Positions 1 to 6,504 are shown, counted from the first letter of the stretch. The stretch is 8,119 nt of DNA from Betaproteobacteria bacterium (GCA_029865405.1 JAOUGZ010000098.1:1-8119), one strand, 5' to 3'. Program-made: numbers and translations. The notes: generated from the letters alone by a model not told the origin.

Positions 1-1187
1 ACCTGTGGCCGCAGAGCCCGCGGATCGCCAACCAGGGGGTGGCCCTGTCGCTCACGCTCGCGCTCGCCATGGGCGGCCAGTTCGCGCGCATCTTCCTCGA
101 CATGCGCCGCACCGCGCCGCGCGCCGACCGCGTCATGGGCGCGATCGTCGCCGCGGCCGCGCTGCTCGCCGTACCGGCGGGTACCGGATGGGGGATCGGC
201 TACGGCGGCATCCTGCGCACGGTCTCCGCGGTGAGTTTCGCCGCTGCGGCGGTCGCCACGTATGCCGGCGTGCGCGCGCTGGTCGATGGCTACCGTCCGG
301 CGCGCTACTTCCTGCTCGCGTGGGCGGTGCTGCTCGCCTTCATCGCGCTCGGCGCGCTGCGCAATTTCTCGCTGGTGCCGACCAACATGGTGACGATCTA
401 CGGCCTGCACATCGGCTTTGCGCTGGACGTGCTGCTGCTCTCGTTCGCGCTCGGCGACCGCATCAACCTGCTGCGCCGCGAGCGCGCCACCGCCGAGGCC
501 GAGGCCCTCGCCGCGCAGCGCCTGCTCCTCGAAGCGACGCGCGAGAGCGAGCGCGAGCTGGAGCAGAAGATCGTCGAGCGCACGGCCGAGCTGAACACCG
601 TCAACGAGCGCCTGCGCGCCGAGGCGAGCGAGCGCGAGAGCCTCATGGCGCAGCTGCAGGAGCGGGAGCAGCACCTGCGCTTCATGGCGCAGCACGACGC
701 GCTCACCGGGCTGCCCAACCGCCTGTCGATGCAGCAGCGCCTCTCGCTCGCCATGGAGCTGGCGAAGCGCAACCGCAAGAAGCTGGCGGTGATGCTCGTC
801 GATCTGGACGAATTCAAGATCATCAACGACACGCGTGGCCACCCGGCGGGCGACCAGGCGCTGGTGCAGCTTGCCGCGCGCCTGCGCACCAGCGTGCGCG
901 GCTCGGACACGGTGGCGCGCTACGGCGGCGACGAGTTCGTGGTGCTGGCAGGCGAGCTCGACCGCGGCGAAGACGCCGCCATGATCGCAGAGAAGGTCGC
1001 CGACATGATCCAGGTGCCGCTCGCCATCGAGGGCGGCCCGGTGAAAGTGTCGTGCTCCATCGGCATCAGCGTGTTTCCGGACGACGCCGAGACGAGCGAG
1101 GGGCTGATCGCGCTCGCCGACAAGGCCATGTACGCGTCGAAGGCGGGAAGGGAAAAGCACTACGCCTTCTACGGCGCCCCGGCCTAG
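1..1187 (+). CDS. Membrane-anchored diguanylate cyclase, 7TMR-DISM plus GGDEF, 5' end outside window
   Basis: The frame is open from base 3 to the TAG at 1185-1187 (394 residues visible), so the gene begins upstream; the GTG at 39 is merely internal. The first ~150 residues hold about five hydrophobic segments, ending in a stretch (LDVLLLSFALGDRI) typical of the last helix of 7TMR-DISM sensor modules. A charged Glu/Arg-rich coiled coil follows (about nt 470-680), then a full GGDEF domain: DALTGLPNR near 700, VDLDEFKIINDTRGH near 800-840, and GGDEF at 924-938. An intact RxxD inhibitory site (RGSD, 897-908) lies five residues before it. By family, it would make c-di-GMP from two GTP at the inner membrane with product feedback inhibition, in response to an unknown periplasmic signal. 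No EAL domain follows. Its stop overlaps the stop of the facing dehydratase gene by 4 bp. Confidence 0.93.
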   Translation, partial: LWPQSPRIANQGVALSLTLALAMGGQFARIFLDMRRTAPRADRVMGAIVAAAALLAVPAGTGWGIGYGGILRTVSAVSFAAAAVATYAGVRALVDGYRPARYFLLAWAVLLAFIALGALRNFSLVPTNMVTIYGLHIGFALDVLLLSFALGDRINLLRRERATAEAEALAAQRLLLEATRESERELEQKIVERTAELNTVNERLRAEASERESLMAQLQEREQHLRFMAQHDALTGLPNRLSMQQRLSLAMELAKRNRKKLAVMLVDLDEFKIINDTRGHPAGDQALVQLAARLRTSVRGSDTVARYGGDEFVVLAGELDRGEDAAMIAEKVADMIQVPLAIEGGPVKVSCSIGISVFPDDAETSEGLIALADKAMYASKAGREKHYAFYGAPA

Positions 1188-2143
1188 CGCGCCAGCCGGC
1201 GCGCCGCCCAGGCGAGATCGACGTTCCCGCCCGAGATCACCACGCCGACCTTCTTGCCCCTGGCGTCGATCTGTTTCTCGAGGAGCGCGCAGGCGGCGAG
1301 GGCACCCGTGGGTTCCACCACGATCTTCATCCGCTCCCACAGGAAGAACATCGACCGCAGCAGCGCCTCGTCGGTCACGGTGAGGAAGGCGTCGACGAAC
1401 TGCAGGATCGCCGGGAACGTCACATACGGGCCGAGCGAGGCGGTGCGCGCGCCGTCGGCGATGGTGTCGGGCGTGGCGATGGTCACCAGTTTCTTCGCGC
1501 GGAAGGAGCGCGCGCCATCGTCGCCCGCCGCCGGCTCGACGCCGATCACGCGACACGACGGCGACAGATGCTTCGCCGCCACGGCGCACCCCGAAAGAAG
1601 GCCGCCGCCGCCGCAGGGCACCAGCAGGATGTCGAGCGGCCCCGCGTCCTCGATCAGCTCCTTCGCCGTCGTTCCCTGTCCCGCCGCGATATGCGGATGG
1701 TCGAACGGCGGGATCAGCGTCATGCCGCGCTCGGCGCAGAGCGCCTCCGCGATCCTCTGGCGGTCCTCGTTGTGCGCGTCGTACAGCACGACCTCGGCGC
1801 CGTAGCCGCGCGTCGCTTCGAGCTTCACCCGCGGCGCGTCGGTGGGCATGACGATAGTGGCGGGCACGCCCAGCAATTTCCCCGACAGGGCGATCGCCTG
1901 CGCGTGGTTGCCGGACGAGAAAGCGACCACGCCTTTCTTCCTTTGCTCGGCGGACAGCTGCGCGAGCGCGTTGTACGCGCCGCGGAACTTGAACGCGCCC
2001 ATCCGCTGGAAGTTCTCGCACTTGAAGTGCACGTGCGCGCCGGTGAGCGCGTCGATCGTCGCCGACGTGAGCACTGGCGTGCGCTTCGCCACCGCCCGAA
2101 TGCGTTCGTGTGCGGTGGCGACGTCGGCGAAGCTCAGCGCCAT
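1184..2143 (-). CDS. PLP-dependent serine/threonine dehydratase (serine racemase-like, no ACT domain)
   Basis: The 319-residue product is a fold-type II PLP enzyme. The cofactor lysine is K52 in GAFKFRGA. SSGNHAQ (residues 76-82) is the substrate-binding loop, GGGG (178-181) the phosphate loop, and SGGN (304-307) the cofactor nitrogen contact. E203 and D209 in GVEPAAGDD fit the divalent-metal site of the serine racemase/3-hydroxyaspartate dehydratase group. There is no C-terminal ACT domain, so it is a short catabolic type rather than biosynthetic IlvA. The expected reaction is deamination of L-threonine, L-serine or 3-hydroxyaspartate to a 2-oxo acid and ammonia, possibly with racemase activity; the exact substrate cannot be read. 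The ATG at 2141-2143 is chosen because homology begins there; it overlaps the end of the dehalogenase gene by 10 bp with no strong ribosome site, which implies translational coupling. Confidence 0.92.
   Translation of the reverse strand: MALSFADVATAHERIRAVAKRTPVLTSATIDALTGAHVHFKCENFQRMGAFKFRGAYNALAQLSAEQRKKGVVAFSSGNHAQAIALSGKLLGVPATIVMPTDAPRVKLEATRGYGAEVVLYDAHNEDRQRIAEALCAERGMTLIPPFDHPHIAAGQGTTAKELIEDAGPLDILLVPCGGGGLLSGCAVAAKHLSPSCRVIGVEPAAGDDGARSFRAKKLVTIATPDTIADGARTASLGPYVTFPAILQFVDAFLTVTDEALLRSMFFLWERMKIVVEPTGALAACALLEKQIDARGKKVGVVISGGNVDLAWAARRLAR
1187..1204. terminator. GC hairpin at the convergent stop codons, possible terminator without a T tract
   Basis: A perfect 7-bp inverted repeat, GCGCGCC - AGCC - GGCGCGC, starts on the last base of the diguanylate cyclase stop codon. 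It could slow polymerase from the left. No T-rich run follows on either strand, and the hairpin lies inside the last codons of the minus-strand dehydratase, where Arg/Ala codons favour such repeats by chance. It is a weak candidate. Confidence 0.25.
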
Positions 2144-3000
2144 GCCGCCAGCGCCTTCGCGGCGATGTCCTCGCCCCACTCCTGCAGGAAATGCCCGCCC
2201 TCGGGATGCAGGTAGGGCTCCGGGCAGTTGCGGATGACCTTGCGCAGTGCATGCATCACCGGCGGGCCGAGCACCGGGTCCTTCGCGCCGATCGCCATGA
2301 AGGTTTCGCCCTGCCAGGCGCTCTTCCACCAGTCGCGCGCCTTGCGCGACAGTGCCGCGCCCGGCGCGTCCGGCCGGTCGGGCACCAGCTGCGGAAAGCG
2401 CCGCACGCCGGCCTTCGCGGTTGCGTCGGGGAACGGCGCCTCGTAGGCCGCGGCTTCCTGCGGCGTCAGGTGCCGGCAGCTGCGCTGCATGAGCTTTGCG
2501 CAGTCGAGCTGGGGATTCTTCGCCACGTAGGCGCGCCAGGCGATGAAGCCTTCGGGCAGGAGCGCGTCGCCGGTGCCGAGCGCGGTGTTCATGACGAGCA
2601 AGCGCGTAAAGCGCCCGGGCATCTCCATCGGCAAGGTCAGCCCGAGCAGGCCGCCCCAGTCCTGCACCACCAGGGTGATGTTCTCGAGCTGCAGCCGTTC
2701 CACGAACTCGAGCAGGAACCTGCGGTGCATGTCGAAGGTGTAGAACGCGTCCTCCCCGGGCTTGTCCGAGCGCCCGAAGCCGATGAAATCCGGCGCCACC
2801 ACGCGCGCGCCCGAGGCGACAAACGGCGGGATCATGCGCCGGTAGAGGTAGGCCCAGGTCGGCTCGCCGTGCAGGCACAGGAAGGTGCGCGCGCCCTTGC
2901 CTTCGTCGACGTAGTGAGCGCGCAGGCCCTGCCACTCCAGGTAGTGCGGCGCGCAGGCATAGCCCGCCAGGTTCGCGAATCGATCATCGGGGGTGCGCAT
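2134..3000 (-). CDS. Haloalkane dehalogenase, HLD-I subfamily (DhlA/DhmA-like alpha/beta hydrolase)
   Basis: This 288-residue alpha/beta hydrolase hydrolyses a carbon-halogen bond to an alcohol and halide in its family. It closely resembles Xanthobacter DhlA along its length. The oxyanion motif HGEPTW is at 44-49, and the nucleophile D114 and first halide-binding W115 lie in VVQDWGG. The second halide tryptophan is probably W155 (FIAW). The acid is D241 (MAIGAKD) and the base H270 (EGGHF). The acid placed after strand 7 and the cap tryptophan are subfamily I traits and separate it from epoxide hydrolases. The ATG at 2998-3000 is the start; RTPDDRF right after it matches the family N-terminus, slightly shortened. 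No Shine-Dalgarno sequence precedes it, while a TACAAT box lies 5 nt upstream, so the message may be leaderless. Its natural substrate is unknown. It is the first gene of an operon with the dehydratase. Confidence 0.9.
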   Translation of the reverse strand: MRTPDDRFANLAGYACAPHYLEWQGLRAHYVDEGKGARTFLCLHGEPTWAYLYRRMIPPFVASGARVVAPDFIGFGRSDKPGEDAFYTFDMHRRFLLEFVERLQLENITLVVQDWGGLLGLTLPMEMPGRFTRLLVMNTALGTGDALLPEGFIAWRAYVAKNPQLDCAKLMQRSCRHLTPQEAAAYEAPFPDATAKAGVRRFPQLVPDRPDAPGAALSRKARDWWKSAWQGETFMAIGAKDPVLGPPVMHALRKVIRNCPEPYLHPEGGHFLQEWGEDIAAKALAAWR

Positions 3001-3005
3001 GCCAA

Positions 3006-3015
3006 ATTGTAGAAT
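3006..3015. promoter_or_regulatory. Symmetric bidirectional -10 element between dehalogenase and crotonase genes
   Basis: ATTGTAGAAT contains TACAAT on the minus strand (3011 to 3006) and TAGAAT on the plus strand (3010-3015), sharing the central TA at 3010-3011. Both match five of six bases of the sigma-70 TATAAT box. The plus box ends 6 nt before the ATG at 3022 and the minus box 5 nt before the ATG at 3000, so both transcripts would be leaderless. The spacer is only 21 bp. No good -35 box is visible on either side. Confidence 0.55.
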
Positions 3016-3021
3016 GCCCGC

Positions 3022-3834
3022 ATGGACTACTCCAGATACCAAGACCTGAAGGTGCGCCTGGTCGAGCCGGGCATCCTCGAGATCGTGATGGGCGACGAGG
3101 CGAGCGGCAAGCTCTCCACCGCGGGGCACCGCATGCACGCCGAGCTCGCCGAGATCTGGCGCGACGTCGACCGCGACCCGGAGGTGCGCGTCGCCATCCT
3201 GCGCGGCGCGGGCAAGGGCTTCTCCGCAGGCGGGGACTTCGGCCTCATCGACGACATCATCAAGGACTTCGACACGCGCGCGCGTGTGTGGCGCGAGGCG
3301 CGCGATCTGGTCTACAACATCATCAACTGCTCCAAGATCGTGGTCTCGGCGATGCATGGACCGGCAGTGGGCGCGGGCTTGGTGGCGGGACTGCTCGCCG
3401 ACATCTCCATCGCGGCGAAGAATGCGCGCATCATCGACGGCCACACGCGCCTCGGCGTCGCCGCGGGCGATCATGCGGCGATCGTCTGGCCGCTCCTGTG
3501 CGGCATGGCGAAGGCGAAGTACTACCTGCTCACCTGCGAGCAGATCTCCGGGGAGGAGGCCGAGCGCATCGGCCTGGTGTCGCTGACCTGCGAGGAAAGC
3601 GAGCTGCAGGCGAAGGCGCTCGAGGTGGCGAGAAAGCTTGCCGCCGGCGCGCAGACGGCGCTGCGCTGGACCAAGTACAGCCTGAACAACTGGCTGCGCA
3701 TGGCGGGGCCGACGTTCGACGCGTCGGTCGCGCTCGAGATGCTGGGCTTCACCGGCCCCGAGGTGCGCGAGGGCGCCGCCTCGCACCGCGAGAAGCGCAA
3801 GCCGAACTTCCCGCCGCCGCCCAAGGATTTCTAG
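3022..3834 (+). CDS. Enoyl-CoA hydratase/isomerase-family protein lacking both classical catalytic glutamates
   Basis: The 270-residue product has the crotonase fold. FSAGGDF (67-73) supplies the first oxyanion-hole amide and HGPAVGAGL (112-120) the second, so acyl-CoA thioester binding is expected. Aligned by eye with mitochondrial enoyl-CoA hydratase, the two catalytic glutamates (E144 and E164 in rat) fall on V121 and H141. A distinctive block, [17 protein letters not shown] (141-157), offers D150 and H151 as alternative active-site residues. A simple hydratase reaction is therefore doubtful; isomerase, hydrolase or another CoA-thioester chemistry is possible. The C-terminus ends in a proline/lysine-rich tail. 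The ATG at 3022 follows a TAGAAT box by 6 nt with no ribosome site. Its stop overlaps that of the next gene in a shared CTAG. Confidence 0.88.
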   Translation: MDYSRYQDLKVRLVEPGILEIVMGDEASGKLSTAGHRMHAELAEIWRDVDRDPEVRVAILRGAGKGFSAGGDFGLIDDIIKDFDTRARVWREARDLVYNIINCSKIVVSAMHGPAVGAGLVAGLLADISIAAKNARIIDGHTRLGVAAGDHAAIVWPLLCGMAKAKYYLLTCEQISGEEAERIGLVSLTCEESELQAKALEVARKLAAGAQTALRWTKYSLNNWLRMAGPTFDASVALEMLGFTGPEVREGAASHREKRKPNFPPPPKDF

Positions 3835-4109
3835 GCCGACGGCGCGGCGGCGAGCAGGCGCTCGAGATCGCGCGCGACCACGGCGGGATCGGGCGGCACG
3901 CGGCCCTGCGTGGTGAGCAGGACGCGAACCGGCAGATCGATCAGCGTGGGCTCCGGATGATCGCGCAGATGCGCGGCGTTCTGCAGCATCGGCAGGATGT
4001 GCTGCGTTTTCGTGCCGGCCATCGCGCTTTCCACGCCCTGGATGATCGTGTGCTGGGCGCGGGCGATGCCGATCAGCAGCTCGGCGAGTTGTTGCGCGGA
4101 AATTTCCAT
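3831..4109 (-). CDS. Conserved-looking 92-residue protein of unknown function
   Basis: I do not recognise a named family. The 92-residue product starts with an amphipathic helix ([21 protein letters not shown]). A middle section contains [24 protein letters not shown], and the C-terminus is helical and alanine-rich. There is no signal peptide, membrane segment or cysteine, so it is probably a soluble cytoplasmic protein. The ATG at 4107-4109 is well supported: GGGGAGG lies at 4115-4121 on the minus strand, 5 nt from the start. The open frame extends much further upstream, but that part is Arg-rich shadow of the DUF1499 gene. Its stop codon overlaps the crotonase stop by 4 bp, and it diverges from the DUF1499 gene across a 51-bp spacer. 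Confidence 0.72.
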   Translation of the reverse strand: MEISAQQLAELLIGIARAQHTIIQGVESAMAGTKTQHILPMLQNAAHLRDHPEPTLIDLPVRVLLTTQGRVPPDPAVVARDLERLLAAAPSA

Positions 4110-4114
4110 GCGGG

Positions 4115-4121
4115 CCTCCCC
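4115..4121 (-). promoter_or_regulatory. Shine-Dalgarno site of the 92-residue protein
   Basis: The minus strand reads GGGGAGG, 5 nt before the ATG at 4109. It fixes the start of the small gene against much longer upstream readings of the same frame. Confidence 0.7.
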
Positions 4122-4136
4122 GTAAGCGGTGCGCGC

Positions 4137-4154
4137 GCCGATGTTAGCATCGGC
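4137..4154. repeat. Perfect 7-bp inverted repeat in the divergent spacer, candidate operator
   Basis: GCCGATG - TTAG - CATCGGC is a perfect dyad with a 4-nt centre in the 51-bp spacer between the 92-residue gene and the DUF1499 gene. It encloses the putative bidirectional -10 element, so a dimeric regulator bound here would block both promoters. It could equally fold as a hairpin in RNA. Confidence 0.45.
4141..4150. promoter_or_regulatory. Symmetric bidirectional -10 element between the 92-residue and DUF1499 genes
   Basis: ATGTTAGCAT gives TAGCAT on the plus strand (4145-4150) and TAACAT on the minus strand (4146 to 4141), sharing TA at 4145-4146. Each matches four of six -10 bases, including the key T, A and final T. 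Predicted starts leave about 4 nt before the DUF1499 ATG and about 25 nt before the 92-residue gene, where a ribosome site is present. No clear -35 boxes are seen. Confidence 0.4.
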
Positions 4155-4160
4155 TCCTGC

Positions 4161-4649
4161 ATGCTGCGCCGCGCGCTCGCCGGATTGGTGCTCGTCGTTT
4201 TCGGCGCCAGCGCCGCGATCGCGCTCCATTTGGCCACAGCGGAGGAAGACACCATGTTTGCGGGCAAACGGCCGGACAACCTCGGCGTGAAAGATGGCAG
4301 GCTTGCTACCTGCGGCCGGCGGCTGAATTGCGTCTCGAGCCAGGCCGATGCGGGCGACGCGCAGCGCTACGTGGCGCCGATTCCGTTCACGGGCAGCGCC
4401 GCCGAAGCGATGGCGGCGGCGCGCCGGGCCGTCGAGTCGATGCGGCGCGCGCGTGTGGTGCGCGAGGACGTCAATTACCTGCACGCCGAGTTCCGCTCGA
4501 AGCTGATGGGTTACGTCGACGACGTGGAGTTCACGTTCGACCCCAGGGCGGGAGCGCTGCATGTGCGCTCGGCGTCGCGCCTGGGGCGGCGCGACTTCGA
4601 CGTCAACCGCAAGCGCGTCGACGCGCTGCGCGCGCGCATCTTCAGCTGA
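4161..4649 (+). CDS. DUF1499 domain protein, membrane-anchored or exported
   Basis: The 162-residue product opens with a basic N-terminus and one hydrophobic helix (about residues 5-24), so it is anchored in or exported across the inner membrane. The rest matches the DUF1499 family. NCVSSQ (56-61) is the family's Cys/Ser signature, in a variant context (CGRRLNCVSS, where CPxxPNCVSS is usual). FRSKLMGYVDDVEF (111-124) and VRSASRLGRRDFDVNRKRVDALR (135-157) are the two conserved C-terminal blocks. The molecular role of this family is unknown. The ATG at 4161 is chosen because it begins the hydrophobic segment; no ribosome site precedes it. The stop lies in the 8-bp palindrome TCAGCTGA shared with the stop of the facing endonuclease/phosphatase-family gene. 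Confidence 0.85.
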   Translation: MLRRALAGLVLVVFGASAAIALHLATAEEDTMFAGKRPDNLGVKDGRLATCGRRLNCVSSQADAGDAQRYVAPIPFTGSAAEAMAAARRAVESMRRARVVREDVNYLHAEFRSKLMGYVDDVEFTFDPRAGALHVRSASRLGRRDFDVNRKRVDALRARIFS

Positions 4650-5463
4650 ACTCGACGATCACCGGCTGGTGGTCGGAGGCCCGCGTTTGCGCATCCACGC
4701 GCACCGACGCGATGCGCGGCGCGAGGTCCTGCGTCACGAATACGAAATCGCAGCAGTAAGGCGCCTCGTCGGCGCTTGCCAATCGAAACGTCGGCGCGTG
4801 CGCTTGACCCGGATGGGCCTGTAGCCAGGCATCGGCAAGCTCGCCGCCCAGGCGCGCCACCAGCGGATCGTCCGGACGCATGTTGAAATCGCCGGTCAGG
4901 ATCCCCGCCGCAGGACGTGGCCGCGGATGAAACGGGCCTTCGTCATCACGCGCGGCGGGCGCGGCCGCTGCATGCGCTGCGGCCTCGGCGTTCAGTTCCA
5001 GCAACCGCTCCACTTGCGCCGCACGCTGACGCGGCGAGTAGTACTCGAGATGCGTGGTCGTGATGCGCACGGGCCCCCAGGGCGCCCGGACCACGGCTTC
5101 GATTGCGACGCGCGGCATGCTGGGGACACCGTCCTGAGCCGGCCACGGCAGGGCATGGCGCAGCACGCGGCCCACTGGGAGGCGCGACAGGATCAGGTTG
5201 CCGAAGCGCCAGCGCGCGCCATCGCGGCCGGGCACGTCCACGCCCCAGGCGAAATACGCGTCGTAGCCGGAAAATTCCGCCGCCAGAGCCGCCGCCTGGT
5301 CCTCGCCAGCGCTGCCCGGAAGCGAATCAAAGCCCTGCGCCACCTCCTGGAAGCAGCACACATCGGCGTCGGCGAGCGCGCGCACCTCCCGCGCCACGCG
5401 CCGCGGGTCGACGACGCCGTCCATGCCGCGGCACCACTGCAGGTTCCAGCTCACCAGACGCAT
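4642..5463 (-). CDS. Endonuclease/exonuclease/phosphatase family metal-dependent hydrolase
   Basis: The 273-residue product has the complete EEP (DNase I/exonuclease III-like) signature. N7 lies in LVSWNLQW, and the metal ligand E40 in CCFQEV. H138 is in TTTHLEYYS, D192 and N194 in LTGDFNMRP, D239 in YCCDFVF, and the D264-H265 pair in ASDHQPV. All catalytic positions are present, so an active Mg-dependent phosphodiesterase or phosphomonoesterase is expected. The superfamily acts on DNA, RNA, phosphoinositides and sphingomyelin, and the substrate cannot be read from sequence. There is no signal peptide. A proline/alanine-rich insert sits at about 160-187. The start is the ATG at 5461-5463, because family homology (MRLVSWN) begins at once. 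No ribosome site is visible, and a weak TAGTCT box ends 7 nt upstream. Confidence 0.9.
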   Translation of the reverse strand: MRLVSWNLQWCRGMDGVVDPRRVAREVRALADADVCCFQEVAQGFDSLPGSAGEDQAAALAAEFSGYDAYFAWGVDVPGRDGARWRFGNLILSRLPVGRVLRHALPWPAQDGVPSMPRVAIEAVVRAPWGPVRITTTHLEYYSPRQRAAQVERLLELNAEAAAHAAAAPAARDDEGPFHPRPRPAAGILTGDFNMRPDDPLVARLGGELADAWLQAHPGQAHAPTFRLASADEAPYCCDFVFVTQDLAPRIASVRVDAQTRASDHQPVIVEFS

Positions 5464-5470
5464 GCGCGCG

Positions 5471-5480
5471 AGACTACAAT
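5471..5480. promoter_or_regulatory. Symmetric bidirectional -10 element between the EEP and HtrA-like genes
   Basis: AGACTACAAT gives TACAAT on the plus strand (5475-5480, five of six -10 bases) and TAGTCT on the minus strand (5476 to 5471, weaker, but with the key T, A and final T). They share TA at 5475-5476. The predicted plus transcript has a leader of about 28 nt carrying a ribosome site; the minus transcript would be leaderless. Confidence 0.48.
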
Positions 5481-5503
5481 AACCGCGCGCATACCCGCGC
5501 GCC

Positions 5504-5508
5504 GGAGG
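5504..5508 (+). promoter_or_regulatory. Shine-Dalgarno site of the HtrA-like gene
   Basis: GGAGG lies 6 nt before the ATG at 5515. It sets this start, which is also where the signal peptide begins. Confidence 0.75.
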
Positions 5509-5514
5509 TGTCCG

Positions 5515-6504
5515 ATGTCTGCCGTCTCCCGCGTCCTCATGCTCGCGCTCGCCTGCGCCGCGGGCCCGGCGCTGCCCCAGGAAAAGTCCGACGCCGACGC
5601 CGAAGCCACGCTCTCGGCGGTGGTGCGCGTGAGAGCGCGCATCCTGCCCGATGCCCGCACCGCGCAGACGCTCGGCGCGCGCCGCGAAGGCAGCGGCGTC
5701 CTGGTGCGCGAGGGCTACGTGCTCACCATCGGCTATCTGGTGATCGAGGCCGAAGCCATCGAGGTGACTGCCGGAGACGGCAGCTCGGCGCCCGCGACGC
5801 TTGCCGCGTACGACCATGCCACCGGGTTCGGCCTGCTGAAGCTCTTCGCGCCGCTCTCGGGCAAGCCGCTGCCGCTCGGCGATTCGACCGCCCTCCAGGA
5901 GCGCGACGCGGCGATGGTCGTCGGTTACGGAGGAAGCGAGGCGCTGAACCTCGTCACCGTCGTGTCGCGGCGGCCGTTCTCGGGCAGCTGGGAATACCTG
6001 CTCGATGCCGCCATCTTCACCTACCCCCCGGTGCAGAACTGGGCGGGCGCGGCGCTGATCAGCGCGCGCGGCGAGCTGCTCGGCGTGGGCTCGCTCATCG
6101 TGCCGGATGCGGGCGGCGCGGGCACGCCGGCCCCCGGAAACATGTTCGTGCCGATCGAGCTCGTGAAGCCGATCCTCGATGCGCTGATCGCCCACGGGCG
6201 CGCGCCCGGGCCGCCGCGCCCGTGGCTCGGCCTTTACGCCGAGGAGCTGCGCGGGCGCCTGTTCGTGGCGCGCGTCGCGCGCGGGGGGCCCGCCGAGCTC
6301 GCCGGGCTGGCGAGCGGCGACATCATCATCGGCGTCGGTGGCGAGGAGGTGGCGTCGCTGGCCGACTTCTACCGCAAGGTATGGGCGCGGGGCACGGCCG
6401 GCGTCGAGGTGCCGCTGCGCGTTGTGCAGGGCCTGCAGATGAAGGAACTCGGCGTGCGCTCCATCGACCGCCTGGAGTATTTCCGCCGCAAGCCGAGCTA
6501 CTGA
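5515..6504 (+). CDS. Secreted HtrA/DegP-like trypsin-fold protein with PDZ domain, catalytic triad replaced (probable pseudoprotease)
   Basis: The 329-residue product starts with a signal peptide (about residues 1-21, hydrophobic core VLMLALACAAG), so it is periplasmic. Residues ~30-225 follow the S1C/HtrA trypsin fold: GSGVLVREGYVLT, then YDHATGFGLLKL, then a GELLGVGS strand, and a PDZ domain at about 236-308 (PWLGLY, GGPAELAGLASGDIIIGVGG). Each catalytic position is changed. Histidine in the usual TNAHVV is Y74 (TIGYLVIEA). Aspartate in the usual TDLAVLK is G104 (TGFGLLK). Serine in the usual GNSGGPL is A177 (NWAGAAL). The protein should thus be unable to cleave peptides by the normal mechanism, though fold and PDZ motifs are intact. 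It may act as a chaperone, a scaffold or an inhibitor of a true HtrA; that is inference. Confidence 0.9.
   Translation: MSAVSRVLMLALACAAGPALPQEKSDADAEATLSAVVRVRARILPDARTAQTLGARREGSGVLVREGYVLTIGYLVIEAEAIEVTAGDGSSAPATLAAYDHATGFGLLKLFAPLSGKPLPLGDSTALQERDAAMVVGYGGSEALNLVTVVSRRPFSGSWEYLLDAAIFTYPPVQNWAGAALISARGELLGVGSLIVPDAGGAGTPAPGNMFVPIELVKPILDALIAHGRAPGPPRPWLGLYAEELRGRLFVARVARGGPAELAGLASGDIIIGVGGEEVASLADFYRKVWARGTAGVEVPLRVVQGLQMKELGVRSIDRLEYFRRKPSY

Noticed and set aside
1184..2143. Biosynthetic threonine deaminase IlvA
   Set aside because: The protein is 319 residues with no C-terminal ACT regulatory domain; the metal-site residues favour the serine racemase/hydroxyaspartate dehydratase group.
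5..2215. 736-codon open frame on the plus strand across the GGDEF and dehydratase genes
   Set aside because: Its translation is Arg/Ala/His-rich with no family features, overlaps two well-supported genes in other frames, and is the usual result of few stop codons in GC-rich DNA.
3001..3786. Upstream extension of the dehalogenase reading frame to 3786
   Set aside because: It runs antisense through the crotonase gene, has low-complexity composition, and DhlA-type homology begins right at the ATG at 3000.
5464..6195. Upstream extension of the EEP gene frame to 6195
   Set aside because: The extra residues are a shadow of the HtrA-like gene; the EEP fold starts at MRLVSWN.
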